A stretch of DNA of 64,000 bases from Roseomonas sp. KE2513 (GCF_016107305.1 NZ_RCVR01000015.1:62001-126000); one strand, 5' to 3'; shown: positions 30,081 to 39,170, numbered from the stretch's first letter. Program-made: numbers and translations. Notes: generated from the letters alone by a model not told the origin.

Positions 30081-31051
30081 CAGCCGACCTTCATCCCGGT
30101 CTCCCGCGCGATCCTGCCCCATCGCTCCCCCGCGGCGGCGATCCAGGCCGCGGCCTCCTCGGGCCCGCCCGCCTCGGCATCCACCCCCCAGGCCGCGAGC
30201 CGCGCCCGCGTTCCCGGTTGGGCCATGACGGCGGCGACCAGCCCGGCCCAGTCCCGCCGCATCTCCGCCGGCAGCCCGCGTGGGGCGACCAGCACGAAGG
30301 CGAAGCGCACGTCGAAGCCCGGATGGCCCAGTTCGGCCACCGTCGGGGCCTCGGGCAGCATCTCCATCCGGTGGGTGCCCGAGACGGCCAGCCCACGCAG
30401 CCGCCCGTCCCGCACGAAGTCGGCGCCGCCACCCACGGCAAGGAACCCGACCGAGACCTGCCCGGCGATGAGGCTGGTCAGCGCCTCCGCATTGCCGCGG
30501 AAGGGCACGTGCTCGAAGGCGGAGGCCGGCAGGCCGAGGGCCGCCCGCAGCGCCTCCATCGCCAAGTGCCCGGGCGAGCCGCTGCCCGCCGAGGCGTAGA
30601 GAAGCGGCCGGGCCCGCGCCGCCGCCGCAAGCCCCGCGAGATCGGTGATGCCGGAGGTGGGGTTCACCAGCAGCGCCAGCGGAAAGGTGCCCGCGATGGC
30701 CACCGGCTCGAGGTCACGCGCGGGATCGAAGCCCGGATTGGCGTAGAGATGCGGGTTGAGGCTGAAGGTGGTGTCGATCGCCAGCAGCAGGGTCCGCCCG
30801 TCCGCCGGGGCGCGCGCGACCCCGGCCGCGGCGATGTTGCCGTTGGCTCCCGGCCGGTTGTCCACCACGACCGTGCCGCGCAGCCGCGCCGCCTCGCCGC
30901 GCAAGGCCCCTTCGGCCAGCAGCCGCGCCACCCCGTCGAGGGCCGCGCCCGGCGGGAAGGCGGCGACGATCCGCATCGCCTCGACCTGCGCCCTTGCGGG
31001 GGCCACGGCGGCCAAGGCCAGCATTCCCGCCGCCCGCCGTGTGATCACCAT
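30080..31051 (-). CDS. Bug/TctC-family periplasmic substrate-binding protein (paralogue)
   Basis: A protein of about 323 residues, first gene of the tandem pair. The signal peptide (MVITRRAAGMLALAAVAPARAQ) leads into MRIVAAFPPGAALDGVARLL and VVVDNRPGANGNIAAAGVA. ATG 31051 is used; GTG 31060 is an alternative with a purine-rich stretch upstream. It is divergent from the sulfatase-family gene, with less than 100 bases between starts. This may tie its ligand to that enzyme's substrate or product; that link is inference. Confidence 0.9.
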   Translation of the reverse strand: MVITRRAAGMLALAAVAPARAQVEAMRIVAAFPPGAALDGVARLLAEGALRGEAARLRGTVVVDNRPGANGNIAAAGVARAPADGRTLLLAIDTTFSLNPHLYANPGFDPARDLEPVAIAGTFPLALLVNPTSGITDLAGLAAAARARPLLYASAGSGSPGHLAMEALRAALGLPASAFEHVPFRGNAEALTSLIAGQVSVGFLAVGGGADFVRDGRLRGLAVSGTHRMEMLPEAPTVAELGHPGFDVRFAFVLVAPRGLPAEMRRDWAGLVAAVMAQPGTRARLAAWGVDAEAGGPEEAAAWIAAAGERWGRIARETGMKVG

Positions 31052-31144
31052 TCTTGCCACGGCTCGCCCCCTGGTACCCGGCCTACCGCCGGTCCTCTCT
31101 TGCGCCTAGCCTGGGGGCAGGAAACAGCCGGAAGCAAGGGCGCG

Positions 31145-32704
31145 ATGACCGCCAGGAACGTTCTCTTCGTGATGTCGGACCAGTTCCGCTGGGACCATAT
31201 GTCCTGCGCCGGCCACCCGCACCTGCCCACGCCGAACCTCGACGCGCTCGCGGCGCGCGGGGTGCGCTTCGCCCAGGCCTACGTCCAGTCCGGCATCTGC
31301 GGGCCCTCGCGCATGTCCTACTACACCGGCCGCTACGTCTCCTCGCACGGCGCCACCCATAACCGCGTGCCGCTCTCGGTCGGCGAGGTGACGCTCGGCT
31401 GGCACCTGCGGGAGGCCGGGCGCAGCCTTGCGCTGGCCGGCAAGACGCATGTGCTGCCCGATGCCCGCGGCCAGAAGCGCCTGGAGGTGGATGGCGCGAG
31501 CGAGCTCAAGGTGCTGCTCGACGAGGGCTGGTTCACCCTTGTGGACCGCCATGACGGCCATCACGGCGAGCCCGATTCAGCCTATGCCGACTGGCTGCGC
31601 GCCAAGGGCTATGACAGCCCCGACCCCTGGACGGACTACGTCATCGCCGTCGATGGCCCGGACGGCCCGCTCTCCGGCTGGAAGATGCGCAACGCCCGCT
31701 ATCCCTCCCGTGTCAGGGAGGAGCACAGCGAGACCGCCTATACCACCGACCTCGGCATTCGCTTCATGGAGGAGCAGGGGGACAAGCCCTGGGTGCTCCA
31801 CCTCTCCTATGTCAAGCCGCACTGGCCCTACATCGCGCCCGCCCCGTACCATCAGATGTTCCGGCCGGAGGACTGCCTCCCCGTCGTGCGCGGCGAGGCG
31901 GAGCGCGGCCCCGGCGCGCACCCTGTCCTCCGCGAGTTCCAGAACGAGGAAGTCGCCCGGAACTTCGCCCGCGACGAGACCATCGCGACGGTGCGCCCGG
32001 CCTATCAGGGCCTTATCGCCCAGCTCGACCACCATCTCGGCCGGGTATGGGAGGCGATGGAGCGGCTCGGCCGCTGGAAGGACACGCTCGTCGTCTTCTG
32101 CGCCGACCACGGCGACTACCTCGGCGACCACTGGCTCGGCGAGAAGGAACTGTTCCACGACCCCGTGCAGCGCGTGCCCTTCATCCTCTACGATCCCTCG
32201 GCCGAGGCGGACGCGACGCGCGGCACGGTCGAGAACCGCTTCGCCGAGGCAATCGACGTGGTGCCCACGATCCTGGACGCGCTCGGCCTCGAGCCCGCCG
32301 AGCACGTGGTGGAGGGCCGTTCCCTCCTGCCGCTCACGCGCGGACGGGAGGTGGCCTGGCGCGACGCCGCCTTCTCGGAGCTGGACTGGACCTTCCGCGG
32401 CGCCCGCCGCCGCCTCGGCCTGCCGACCGGCCATCACCACGCCTGGATGGTCCGCACCGAGCGTTGGAAATACGTCCACTGGACCGGCGGCCTGCGGCCG
32501 ATGCTTTTCGACCTCGCCGCCGACCCGCAGGAACTGCACGATCTCGGCGACGACCCCGCCATGGCCGAGACCTGCCGGGAGATGCGGGAGCGGCTGCTGG
32601 CTTGGTTCCAGGGGCTGAAGCGCCGCACCACTATCACCTGGGCGGAGGCGGAGCTGCGCACGGACAGCCACAAGCGGGCAGGGGTTTTCCTCGGGGAGTG
32701 GTGA
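31145..32704 (+). CDS. Sulfatase-family hydrolase (arylsulfatase or phosphonate monoester hydrolase)
   Basis: A 519-residue alkaline-phosphatase-superfamily enzyme. The metal site starts with MSDQFRWDHM. The active-site motif is CGPSR in SGICGPSRMSYYTGRY, where the cysteine would be converted to formylglycine. The later metal-binding FCADHGDYLGDHWLGEK is complete. The sequence style resembles phosphonate monoester hydrolase/arylsulfatase group enzymes. No signal peptide is present, so it is probably cytoplasmic. The open frame extends 1.5 kb upstream only as an antisense shadow of the TctC genes; ATG 31145 is the real start. A maturase (formylglycine generation) is not in the window. Confidence 0.88.
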   Translation: MTARNVLFVMSDQFRWDHMSCAGHPHLPTPNLDALAARGVRFAQAYVQSGICGPSRMSYYTGRYVSSHGATHNRVPLSVGEVTLGWHLREAGRSLALAGKTHVLPDARGQKRLEVDGASELKVLLDEGWFTLVDRHDGHHGEPDSAYADWLRAKGYDSPDPWTDYVIAVDGPDGPLSGWKMRNARYPSRVREEHSETAYTTDLGIRFMEEQGDKPWVLHLSYVKPHWPYIAPAPYHQMFRPEDCLPVVRGEAERGPGAHPVLREFQNEEVARNFARDETIATVRPAYQGLIAQLDHHLGRVWEAMERLGRWKDTLVVFCADHGDYLGDHWLGEKELFHDPVQRVPFILYDPSAEADATRGTVENRFAEAIDVVPTILDALGLEPAEHVVEGRSLLPLTRGREVAWRDAAFSELDWTFRGARRRLGLPTGHHHAWMVRTERWKYVHWTGGLRPMLFDLAADPQELHDLGDDPAMAETCREMRERLLAWFQGLKRRTTITWAEAELRTDSHKRAGVFLGEW

Positions 32705-32718
32705 GCCCCCGGCCGCGC

Positions 32719-32979
32719 TCAGTGGGCCGGGGTCCGCTTGCCCCGCCCCGCCTCGGCGCGGACCGAGACCTGGGCCAGCACGGCGCCGGCAACGAGCAGA
32801 ACGAGGCCCAGCGCCAGCATGACTCCCATGGTCTGGAGACCCGCGAACATCGGCCGGATATAGCTGCCGAAGGGGTTCCAGCCGATCACGCCCGTGAGGA
32901 GGATGTAGACCGCGAAGGCCAGGGACACCGCGCCCGCCGCGAAGGCCACAAGACCGGCGATGTTCAGCAGGCGGGGCAC
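32719..32979 (-). CDS. Small two-span membrane protein
   Basis: An 86-residue protein with two hydrophobic helices ([21 protein letters not shown] and about [18 protein letters not shown]) joined by a loop containing [11 protein letters not shown]. The best start is GTG 32979, with GGAGG seven bases upstream; the frame continues to 33444 but overlaps moaB antisense. I recognise no family. It is convergent with the sulfatase gene, 14 bases apart. Confidence 0.6.
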   Translation of the reverse strand: MPRLLNIAGLVAFAAGAVSLAFAVYILLTGVIGWNPFGSYIRPMFAGLQTMGVMLALGLVLLVAGAVLAQVSVRAEAGRGKRTPAH

Positions 32980-33118
32980 GCGGCGTTCCTCCGGGACCTT
33001 GACCCGCCGACGATGCCATGCCGGCCGTCGTCCGCGAAGGGGGATGGCCCGGCGGCCCGCATCCCATATGACCCGCCAGATACCAGCGCATCCATCAGCC
33101 CATCCGGGAGCCGCCGCC

Positions 33119-33658
33119 ATGCCGATCGACGAGAGCCGCACCTTCCTGCCCGTGAACATCGCCGTGCTGACCGTCAGCGACACGCGCGACCTCGCCTCCG
33201 ACCGCTCCGGCGACACGCTGGCCGCCCGGATCGAGGCCGCCGGCCACCGGCTGGCCGACCGCGCCATCGCGCGCGACGAGGCGGACACCATCGAGGCCCA
33301 TCTCCGCCGCTGGATCGCCGACCCGCAGGTGGACTGCGTCATCACCACTGGCGGCACCGGCATCACCGGCCGCGACGTGACGCCGGAGGCCTTCGCCCGC
33401 GTGCTGGAGAAGGAGATCACGGGCTTCGGCGAGCTGTTCCGCATGCTCAGCTACGCGAAGATCGGCACCTCCACGATCCAGTCCCGCGCCATCGGCGGCG
33501 TCTCGGGTGGCACCTACCTGTTCGCCCTGCCTGGAAGCACCGGGGCGGTGAAGGACGCCTGGGACGACATCCTCGTCCACCAGCTCGACGCCCGCTTCCG
33601 CCCCTGCAATCTGGTGGAGCTCATGCCCCGCCTGCTGGAGCACCTGCGCGCGGCCTGA
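33119..33658 (+). CDS. moaB: Molybdenum cofactor biosynthesis protein B
   Basis: A 179-residue MoaB/Mog-fold protein of the molybdopterin-adenylyltransferase group. It has [22 protein letters not shown] near the start, the nucleotide-site motif [16 protein letters not shown], and [16 protein letters not shown] near the end. It would take part in activating molybdopterin before molybdenum insertion. No other moa or moe gene lies nearby. ATG 33119 begins the conserved region; the frame upstream is non-coding-like. Confidence 0.92.
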   Translation: MPIDESRTFLPVNIAVLTVSDTRDLASDRSGDTLAARIEAAGHRLADRAIARDEADTIEAHLRRWIADPQVDCVITTGGTGITGRDVTPEAFARVLEKEITGFGELFRMLSYAKIGTSTIQSRAIGGVSGGTYLFALPGSTGAVKDAWDDILVHQLDARFRPCNLVELMPRLLEHLRAA

Positions 33659-33726
33659 TCGGCCGGTCCTGGCAACTTCCCGCTTCCTGCCCACGTTCGG
33701 AACCCTGAAACGAGCGGAGGCACGAC

Positions 33727-34260
33727 ATGGCAGACAGCGGCTTGCGGATGGCCCAGCCCGGCGAGGCGGTTCCTTTCGAGATCCCCGGCGCAACCGGCGA
33801 GTTCAAGATCCAGATCCTGAACGAGGACCGCTCGAAGGGCGTCGTCACCTCCATCGTGCACCTGCCGGCAGGCGGGGTGATCCCGGCGCACTACCACGAT
33901 GCCGGCTCCGAGATGCACTTCGTGCTGGAGGGCGACCTGATCGAGGCCGGCCAGCCGCTCGCCGTCGGCGCCTTCCTCACCCACGCCAAGGGCGTGGTTC
34001 ACGGCCCGCACGAGAGCAAGGGCGGCGCGAAGGTCCTGACCGTGCAGACCTGGCAGAGCGAGGGCGGCAGCTTCGACTTCCGGCCCGCGGAAGGCGGCGG
34101 CGCTCAGCAGGGTGGCTCTCAGGGAAGCTCCGCCGGAGGCACTTCCGGTGCGTCATCATCCCAGGGGCCCGGCCCCGGCGGTGCGTCCCAGCCCGCCAAC
34201 GCCGATGCTGAGACCCAGGAAGAGGCCGCCGAGGACCACAAGAACAAGGGCTACTCCTGA
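33727..34260 (+). CDS. Cupin-domain protein with low-complexity tail
   Basis: A 177-residue protein. Residues about 28-105 form a single cupin barrel; the metal-ligand pattern PAHYHDAGSEMHFVLEG is clear, with a second histidine region AKGVVHGPHESKG. From about 118 the protein turns into a Gly/Ser/Gln-rich, then acidic, tail ending EEAAEDHKNKGYS. The tail is unusual for such a small cupin and looks disordered. ATG 33727 has GGAGG upstream. Function is not predictable beyond a likely metal-dependent binding or enzymatic role. Confidence 0.78.
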   Translation: MADSGLRMAQPGEAVPFEIPGATGEFKIQILNEDRSKGVVTSIVHLPAGGVIPAHYHDAGSEMHFVLEGDLIEAGQPLAVGAFLTHAKGVVHGPHESKGGAKVLTVQTWQSEGGSFDFRPAEGGGAQQGGSQGSSAGGTSGASSSQGPGPGGASQPANADAETQEEAAEDHKNKGYS

Positions 34261-34267
34261 GGCACTC

Positions 34268-34290
34268 CGGCCGCCCCTTAGGGGCGGCCG
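34268..34290. terminator. Bidirectional hairpin between convergent genes
   Basis: A perfect 10-base inverted repeat, CGGCCGCCCC and GGGGCGGCCG, surrounds the loop TTA. It lies between the cupin stop and the oppositely directed dehydratase stop. There is no T tract, so termination may be weak or Rho-assisted. Confidence 0.55.
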
Positions 34291-34293
34291 ACC

Positions 34294-35268
34294 TCAGACC
34301 AGGGCGCGCGCGAAAACGGCAGGATCGACATTCCCGCCGCTGATGACCACGCCAAGGGTCCGCCCCCTCGCCGGCACGCGCCCGGCGAGGACGGCGGCCA
34401 GTGCCACCGCGCCGCCCGGCTCCACCACCAGCTTCAGGTGGTCGAAAGCGAAGCGCATGGCGGCCAGCACCTCCTCCACCGTGACGGCGACGCCACCCGC
34501 GAGGCGGGGACGGTTCAGCGCGAAGGTGATCTCGCCCGGCCGGATCGAGAGCAGCGCGTCGCAGAAGGTGGAGCCCTTGCCGTCCGCGGCCAGCCGCTCC
34601 CCCGCCGCGAGCGACCGCGCCGTGTCGTCCCAGCCTTCCGGCTCGGCGGCGATGACCTCGGTGCCGGGGCTCGCCCCCTCCACCGCGAGGGCGCAGCCCG
34701 CCACCAACCCGCCACCGCCGGTGCAAACGACCATCGCGTCCATCCGCAGCCCGGCCTCGGCGGCGTCCTCCACGAGTTCCAGCCCCGCCGTCCCCTGGCC
34801 CGCGATCACGTCCGGATGGTCGAAGGGCGGGATGAGGGCGGCGCCGCGCTCCTCGGCCAATCGCTTCGCCAGGGCCTCGCGGTCGGTGTTCAGCCGGTCG
34901 AAGAAGGTGATCTCCGCCCCCCAGCGCCGGGTGCTCTCGACCTTGATGGCGGGGGCGTCCCCGGGCATCGCGATCAGCGCCCGCACCCCTTCCGAGGCGG
35001 CCGCGCTGGCCAGGGCCTGCCCGTGATTGCCCGAGGAATGCGTCACCACTCCGCCAGCGCGCCTGTCCTCGGCCAGGCGGAGCACCGCGTTGGTCGCACC
35101 CCGGAACTTGAAGGAGCCGGTGCGCTGCAGCGGCTCCGGCTTCACCAGCACCGTCCCGCCCGTCAGCGCGTCCAGCACGGGGTGGCGCAGCATCGGCGTG
35201 CGGACGACGCGCCCCGCCAGCCGCGCGGCGGCGGCACGGACATCGTCGTGGCTGGGCAGCGGGCTCAT
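34294..35268 (-). CDS. PLP-dependent threonine/serine dehydratase-like enzyme
   Basis: A 324-residue fold-type II PLP enzyme. The PLP lysine lies in RTGSFKFRGATNA, the substrate-binding loop is SSGNHGQALA, and the phosphate-binding glycines are in VCTGGGGLVAGCALA. This matches catabolic threonine/serine dehydratase or a serine racemase/hydroxyaspartate dehydratase relative. No regulatory ACT domain is present, so it is not the biosynthetic IlvA. The start overlaps the upstream amino-acid oxidase stop as ATGA. Together they suggest breakdown of an amino acid, perhaps through D-isomers. Confidence 0.88.
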   Translation of the reverse strand: MSPLPSHDDVRAAAARLAGRVVRTPMLRHPVLDALTGGTVLVKPEPLQRTGSFKFRGATNAVLRLAEDRRAGGVVTHSSGNHGQALASAAASEGVRALIAMPGDAPAIKVESTRRWGAEITFFDRLNTDREALAKRLAEERGAALIPPFDHPDVIAGQGTAGLELVEDAAEAGLRMDAMVVCTGGGGLVAGCALAVEGASPGTEVIAAEPEGWDDTARSLAAGERLAADGKGSTFCDALLSIRPGEITFALNRPRLAGGVAVTVEEVLAAMRFAFDHLKLVVEPGGAVALAAVLAGRVPARGRTLGVVISGGNVDPAVFARALV

Positions 35269-36383
35269 GCGAACTCCTTGGCGAAGCGACGCGGATCGAC
35301 GAGCGGCACGATGTCCCTCAGCCCTTCCGGATCCTCCTCGTTCACCAGCATCGCCAGCAGCCGGCCAGCGGCCGGGGCGGTCTGGATACCGTATCCCCCC
35401 TGCCCGCAGTTCCAGAAGAAGCCCGGCGTGCCGGAGGGGCCGATGGCCAGCCCGCGGTCCGGCGTGAAGGTCCGGAGGCCCGCCCAGCGGTGCTCCACCC
35501 GGCGGACGGGAATGTCGAGCGCCTGCTCGAACCGGTCCGCCGCGATGGCCACGTCCAGCTCGTCCGGCTGGGCGTCGCAGGGGTCGCTGTCCGTCTCGTC
35601 GGCCGGCGACACCATGAGCTTCGCCCGAGCCTCCGGCCGGGCGTACCAGGTATGGGCGACATCCCCGAGCAGCGGCCAGGCCGAAACATCGTGCGGCGCG
35701 GGATCGACGATCAGCGCCGTCCGCCGCTTCGGCTGCAGCCCCAGCGGCGCGACGCCCGCTATCCGGGCGACCTCGTCCCCCCAGGCGCCCGCCGCGTTCA
35801 CCAGCACGGGCGCGGCGAAGACGGTGCCGTCGCTCGTCTCGGCGTGCCACCGCCCCGCCTCCTGCCAGATGCGCCCGGCTCGCTGCCGCAGGGCGAGCAC
35901 GCCGCCGGCGGCCCGCACCGCCCGCAGGAAGCCCGCGTGCAGCGCGGCCACGTCCATGTCGAAGGCATTGCGCTGGATCGCGGCGGCGGCGGCGTAGCCG
36001 GGCCGCAGGGCCGGCGCCATGGCCCGCACCGCCTCGGGCGTGATCGGCTCGATCTCCTCGCCGCCCGCCATCATCGCCTCCAGCGCCGGAACCTGCTCGG
36101 GCGGCGCCAGATGCACGACGGGGCGCGGAGTCATCAGCGGCACGTCGGCGAAGCCCGGGGGCGGGTTGCGGAAGAAACCTCCCGAAGCCGCCGTCAGCAC
36201 CTGCGCGTCCGGGGTCCCGTAATTGAGGATCCAGATGGCGGCCGAGCGGCCGGTCGTGTGGTAGCCCGCACTCTCCTCCGCCTCGAGAAGGGCGGTGCGG
36301 CGGGTCGTCGCCAGGTGCGCCGCGGCCGTGGCGCCGCCGATGCCGGCGCCGATCACCAGCGCGTCGAAAGCTTGGATATCCAT
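35265..36383 (-). CDS. FAD-dependent D-amino-acid dehydrogenase, DauA-like
   Basis: A 372-residue DAO-family flavoenzyme. The Rossmann motif VIGAGIGGATAAAHL is followed by EAEESAGYHTTGRSAA, and later VNAAGAW, LGLQPKRR, EHRWAGLRTFTPDRG and GQGGYGIQT. From memory these match Pseudomonas D-arginine dehydrogenase DauA closely, including spacing. One difference: the residue after GRSAA, a histidine in DauA, is isoleucine here, so specificity may have shifted. It would oxidise a D-amino acid to the 2-oxo acid and ammonia, passing electrons to the respiratory chain. It is coupled by ATGA to a PLP dehydratase. Confidence 0.85.
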   Translation of the reverse strand: MDIQAFDALVIGAGIGGATAAAHLATTRRTALLEAEESAGYHTTGRSAAIWILNYGTPDAQVLTAASGGFFRNPPPGFADVPLMTPRPVVHLAPPEQVPALEAMMAGGEEIEPITPEAVRAMAPALRPGYAAAAAIQRNAFDMDVAALHAGFLRAVRAAGGVLALRQRAGRIWQEAGRWHAETSDGTVFAAPVLVNAAGAWGDEVARIAGVAPLGLQPKRRTALIVDPAPHDVSAWPLLGDVAHTWYARPEARAKLMVSPADETDSDPCDAQPDELDVAIAADRFEQALDIPVRRVEHRWAGLRTFTPDRGLAIGPSGTPGFFWNCGQGGYGIQTAPAAGRLLAMLVNEEDPEGLRDIVPLVDPRRFAKEFA

Positions 36384-36432
36384 GCGCGCATCGTGCGGCC
36401 CGGCACGCATGGCGGCAACCCGGCCGTCGGCA

Positions 36433-36460
36433 TTGACCCCGTTTCACGAACGATTTAGGT
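36433..36460 (+). promoter_or_regulatory. Weak candidate promoter for metNIQ
   Basis: TTGACC at 36433-36438 is followed after 16 bases by TTAGGT. The -35 is good, the -10 poor. It lies about 130 bases upstream of metN in a 207-base gap. I looked for a SAM-II-type riboswitch in this gap and could not establish one. Confidence 0.25.
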
Positions 36461-36590
36461 GCGATCGCGAAAACCACGCCTCATCCAGGCAAAATCCGGA
36501 CGCGAGAACCGTTCCGTCACGCCGGTTCCCGCCTCGGCCCGATCCGTGGCAGACCCCGCGCGCCTGCCCCCTCTTTCCGGGTTTCCTCCC

Positions 36591-37661
36591 ATGTCCGACC
36601 CCTCCCCGCCGGCCATCCTGCTCCGCAATCTCGCCCGCGAGTTCCGCGGCCGCGGCACGCCGCTCCGCGCGCTGGACGGCGTCTCGCTGGAGGTCGCGCC
36701 GGGTGAGATCTTCGGGATCGTCGGCCGCTCGGGCGCGGGCAAATCCACCCTTCTCCGCTGCGTGAACCTGCTCGAGCGGCCGGACAGCGGCACGGTCTCC
36801 GTCCTCGGCCAGGAGATGACGCGGCTGGACGACGCCGCCCTGCGGAGCGCCCGCCGCGGCATCGGCATGGTCTTCCAGCACTTCAACCTTCTCTCCGCCC
36901 GGACCGTCGCCGGCAACATCGCCTTCCCGCTGGAGATCGCCGGCGTCCCGCGCGCCGAGCGGGAGGCGCGCGTGGCCGAGCTGCTGCCCCTGGTCGGGCT
37001 GGAGGCGCGCCGCGATGCCTATCCGGCCCAGCTCTCGGGCGGGCAGAAGCAGCGCGTCGGCATCGCCCGCGCCCTCGCCTCCCGCCCCCGCATCCTTCTC
37101 TGCGACGAGGCCACCAGCGCCCTCGATCCCGAGACGACCGGGGAGATCCTCGCGCTCCTCCGCTCCCTACGGGACCGGCTGGACCTGACGGTGTTGCTGA
37201 TCACGCATGAGATGGCCGTGGTGAAGGCCATATGCGACCGCGTGGCGGTGATGGAGGCTGGACGCGTAATCGAGCAGGGCCGCGTCTTCGACGTCTTCAC
37301 CCGGCCCCGGCACCCCACCACGCGGCGCTTCGTGGCGGAAGTGATCGGCCATGTCGTGCCGCCCGGCACCCTCGCCCAGCTTCCGCCGCCGAACCCGGGG
37401 GAGGAGCGCCGGCTTCTCCAGGTGCTCTTCGCCGGCCCCTCTTCCACGCGCGCCGTGGTCAGCGAGGCCTCGCGTCGCTTCGGACTGGACCTGAACATCG
37501 TCTCTGGCCGGATCGACGCGATCGGGGCCGAGCCCTACGGCCTCATGGCCCTTGCCGCCTACGGCCCGCCCCCCATCGTCGCGGAGGCCACGGCCTGGAT
37601 GCGCGGCCTTGGCCTCGACGTTTCCGACATCGCCCCCGAGGGGCCCGAGCACGCGCCATGA
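36591..37661 (+). CDS. metN: Methionine ABC transporter ATP-binding protein
   Basis: A 356-residue ATPase. Walker A GRSGAGKS, signature LSGGQKQRV, Walker B ILLCDEATSALD and switch histidine LLITHEM are all present. The C-terminal 90 residues (about 268-356) form the NIL domain that senses internal methionine and shuts the transporter off in relatives. Start ATG 36591; the upstream frame to 36459 is non-conserved. The stop overlaps metI as ATGA. With MetI and two MetQ proteins it would import methionine, including D-methionine. Confidence 0.93.
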   Translation: MSDPSPPAILLRNLAREFRGRGTPLRALDGVSLEVAPGEIFGIVGRSGAGKSTLLRCVNLLERPDSGTVSVLGQEMTRLDDAALRSARRGIGMVFQHFNLLSARTVAGNIAFPLEIAGVPRAEREARVAELLPLVGLEARRDAYPAQLSGGQKQRVGIARALASRPRILLCDEATSALDPETTGEILALLRSLRDRLDLTVLLITHEMAVVKAICDRVAVMEAGRVIEQGRVFDVFTRPRHPTTRRFVAEVIGHVVPPGTLAQLPPPNPGEERRLLQVLFAGPSSTRAVVSEASRRFGLDLNIVSGRIDAIGAEPYGLMALAAYGPPPIVAEATAWMRGLGLDVSDIAPEGPEHAP

Positions 37662-38323
37662 TCCCCTGGCTTCCCCCCGCCCTGACCGATCTCCTGATCG
37701 AGGCGACCTGGCAGACGCTGCTGATGACCTTCGGCGGCGCCGTCGTCGCCATCGTCATCGGCCTGCCGCTCGCCCTGCTGCTGCACACTACCGGGCCGGA
37801 AGGCCTCTCGCCCAATGGCTGGCTGAACCGGCCGCTCGGCCTGCTGGTGAATGCGGTGCGCTCGACACCCTTCATCATCCTGATGGTCGCGATCGTACCC
37901 TTCACGCGCCTCGTCGCCGGCACCTCGATCGGCACCACGGCGGCCCTCGTGCCGCTCTCCCTCGCGGCCACCGCCTTCATCATCCGGCTGTTCGAGAACG
38001 CGCTGCGCGAGGTGGACCGCGGCGTGATCGAGGCCGCGCGCGCCATGGGCGCCACCCGCACCCAGATCATGGCCCGCGTGCTGGTGCCGGAAGCCCTGCC
38101 GGGCCTGATCGCCGCCATCACCGTCACCCTCGTCGGGCTCGTCGGCTACTCGGCCATGGCGGGTGCCATCGGCGGCGGGGGGCTCGGCGATCTCGGCATC
38201 CGCTTCGGCTACCAGCGCTTCATGCCCGAGGTGATGGCAACGGTGGTCGCCATCCTCATCCTCTTCGTCCAGGGGCTGCAATCCCTGGGCGACTGGCTCG
38301 TCCGGCGCTTCAGCCGGCGCTGA
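37658..38323 (+). CDS. metI: Methionine ABC transporter permease
   Basis: A 221-residue permease with five hydrophobic segments. The EAA loop is visible in IEAARAMGATRTQIMARVL, followed by LPGLIAAITVTLVGLVGYSA. VRSTPFIILMVAIVPFTR is a MetI hallmark. Length and topology match E. coli MetI (217 residues). It overlaps metN by four bases and is followed 17 bases later by metQ. Confidence 0.94.
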   Translation: MIPWLPPALTDLLIEATWQTLLMTFGGAVVAIVIGLPLALLLHTTGPEGLSPNGWLNRPLGLLVNAVRSTPFIILMVAIVPFTRLVAGTSIGTTAALVPLSLAATAFIIRLFENALREVDRGVIEAARAMGATRTQIMARVLVPEALPGLIAAITVTLVGLVGYSAMAGAIGGGGLGDLGIRFGYQRFMPEVMATVVAILILFVQGLQSLGDWLVRRFSRR

Positions 38324-38340
38324 CACACGGAAGACGAACG

Positions 38341-39150
38341 ATGAACACCACCCGTCGCAGCCTGGGCGCCCTGGCGGCGCTCGCCGCCCTCTCCCCGATC
38401 GCCGCCATGGCGCAGGATGTGGGCACGGCCCAGCGCCCGCTCCGCATCGGCGTCACCGCCGGGCCCCACGCACAAACCATGGAGAAGGTGCGCGAGATCG
38501 CGGCCCGCGACGGGCTGGCGATCCGGATCGTAGAGTTCACCGACTACATCCAGCCCAACGCGGCCCTCGCCGCCGGGGACCTGGACGCCAATTCCTACCA
38601 GCACCAGCCCTTCCTGGACGCCGCGGTGCGTGACCGCCGCCTGCCGCTGGTTTCCGTGGCGAAGACCATGATCTTCCCGATGGGCCTCTACTCCCGCCGC
38701 CACAAGAAGGCGGAGGAGGTGCCGAATGGTGCCCGCATCGCCGTCCCGAACGACCCGAGCAATGGCGGCCGCGCCCTCGTGCTGCTCGCCAAGGCGGGCC
38801 TCTTCACCCTGAAGGCGGGCGCCGATTCCAGCGCCACGGTGGCCGACATCACCGCCAATCCCCGCCGCATCCGCGTGGTCGAGCTGGAAGCCGCCCAGCT
38901 TCCGCGCGCGCTGGAGGAGGTGGACCTGGCGGCCATCAACACGAACTACGCCATCAATGCCGGCCTGAACCCCGTGCGCGATTCCATCGCGATCGAGGAC
39001 AAGGACAGCCCTTACGCCAACGTCATCGCCGTGCAGCAGAAGGACCGGGACGCCCCCTGGGTGCGCCGCCTGCTCGCCGCCTATCAGAACGACGAGGTGA
39101 AGAACTTCGTCGAGACGACCTTCCAGGGTTCCGTCGTCCCCGCCTTCTGA
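38341..39150 (+). CDS. metQ: Methionine ABC transporter substrate-binding protein (first copy)
   Basis: A 269-residue binding protein. A signal peptide (cleavage after AMAQ region) leads to LRIGVTAGPHAQTMEKV, then ITEFTDYIQP-like FTDYIQPNAALAAGDLDANS and YQHQPFLD, the typical NlpA/MetQ opening. The methionine-site segment NGARIAVPNDPSNGGRAL is complete. There is no lipobox cysteine, so it is probably soluble in the periplasm rather than lipid-anchored as in E. coli. Confidence 0.92.
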   Translation: MNTTRRSLGALAALAALSPIAAMAQDVGTAQRPLRIGVTAGPHAQTMEKVREIAARDGLAIRIVEFTDYIQPNAALAAGDLDANSYQHQPFLDAAVRDRRLPLVSVAKTMIFPMGLYSRRHKKAEEVPNGARIAVPNDPSNGGRALVLLAKAGLFTLKAGADSSATVADITANPRRIRVVELEAAQLPRALEEVDLAAINTNYAINAGLNPVRDSIAIEDKDSPYANVIAVQQKDRDAPWVRRLLAAYQNDEVKNFVETTFQGSVVPAF

Positions 39151-39170
39151 TCGCAGGAGATCAAGCCGCC

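Noticed and set aside
29618-31144. Long in-frame N-terminal extension of the sulfatase-family gene
   Set aside because: The extension is antisense to two clear TctC genes and low in complexity; the real protein begins at ATG 31145.
36384-36590. SAM-responsive riboswitch upstream of metN
   Set aside because: I could not match the conserved pseudoknot sequences of SAM-II or related classes; only a small GCCT/AGGC hairpin is visible.
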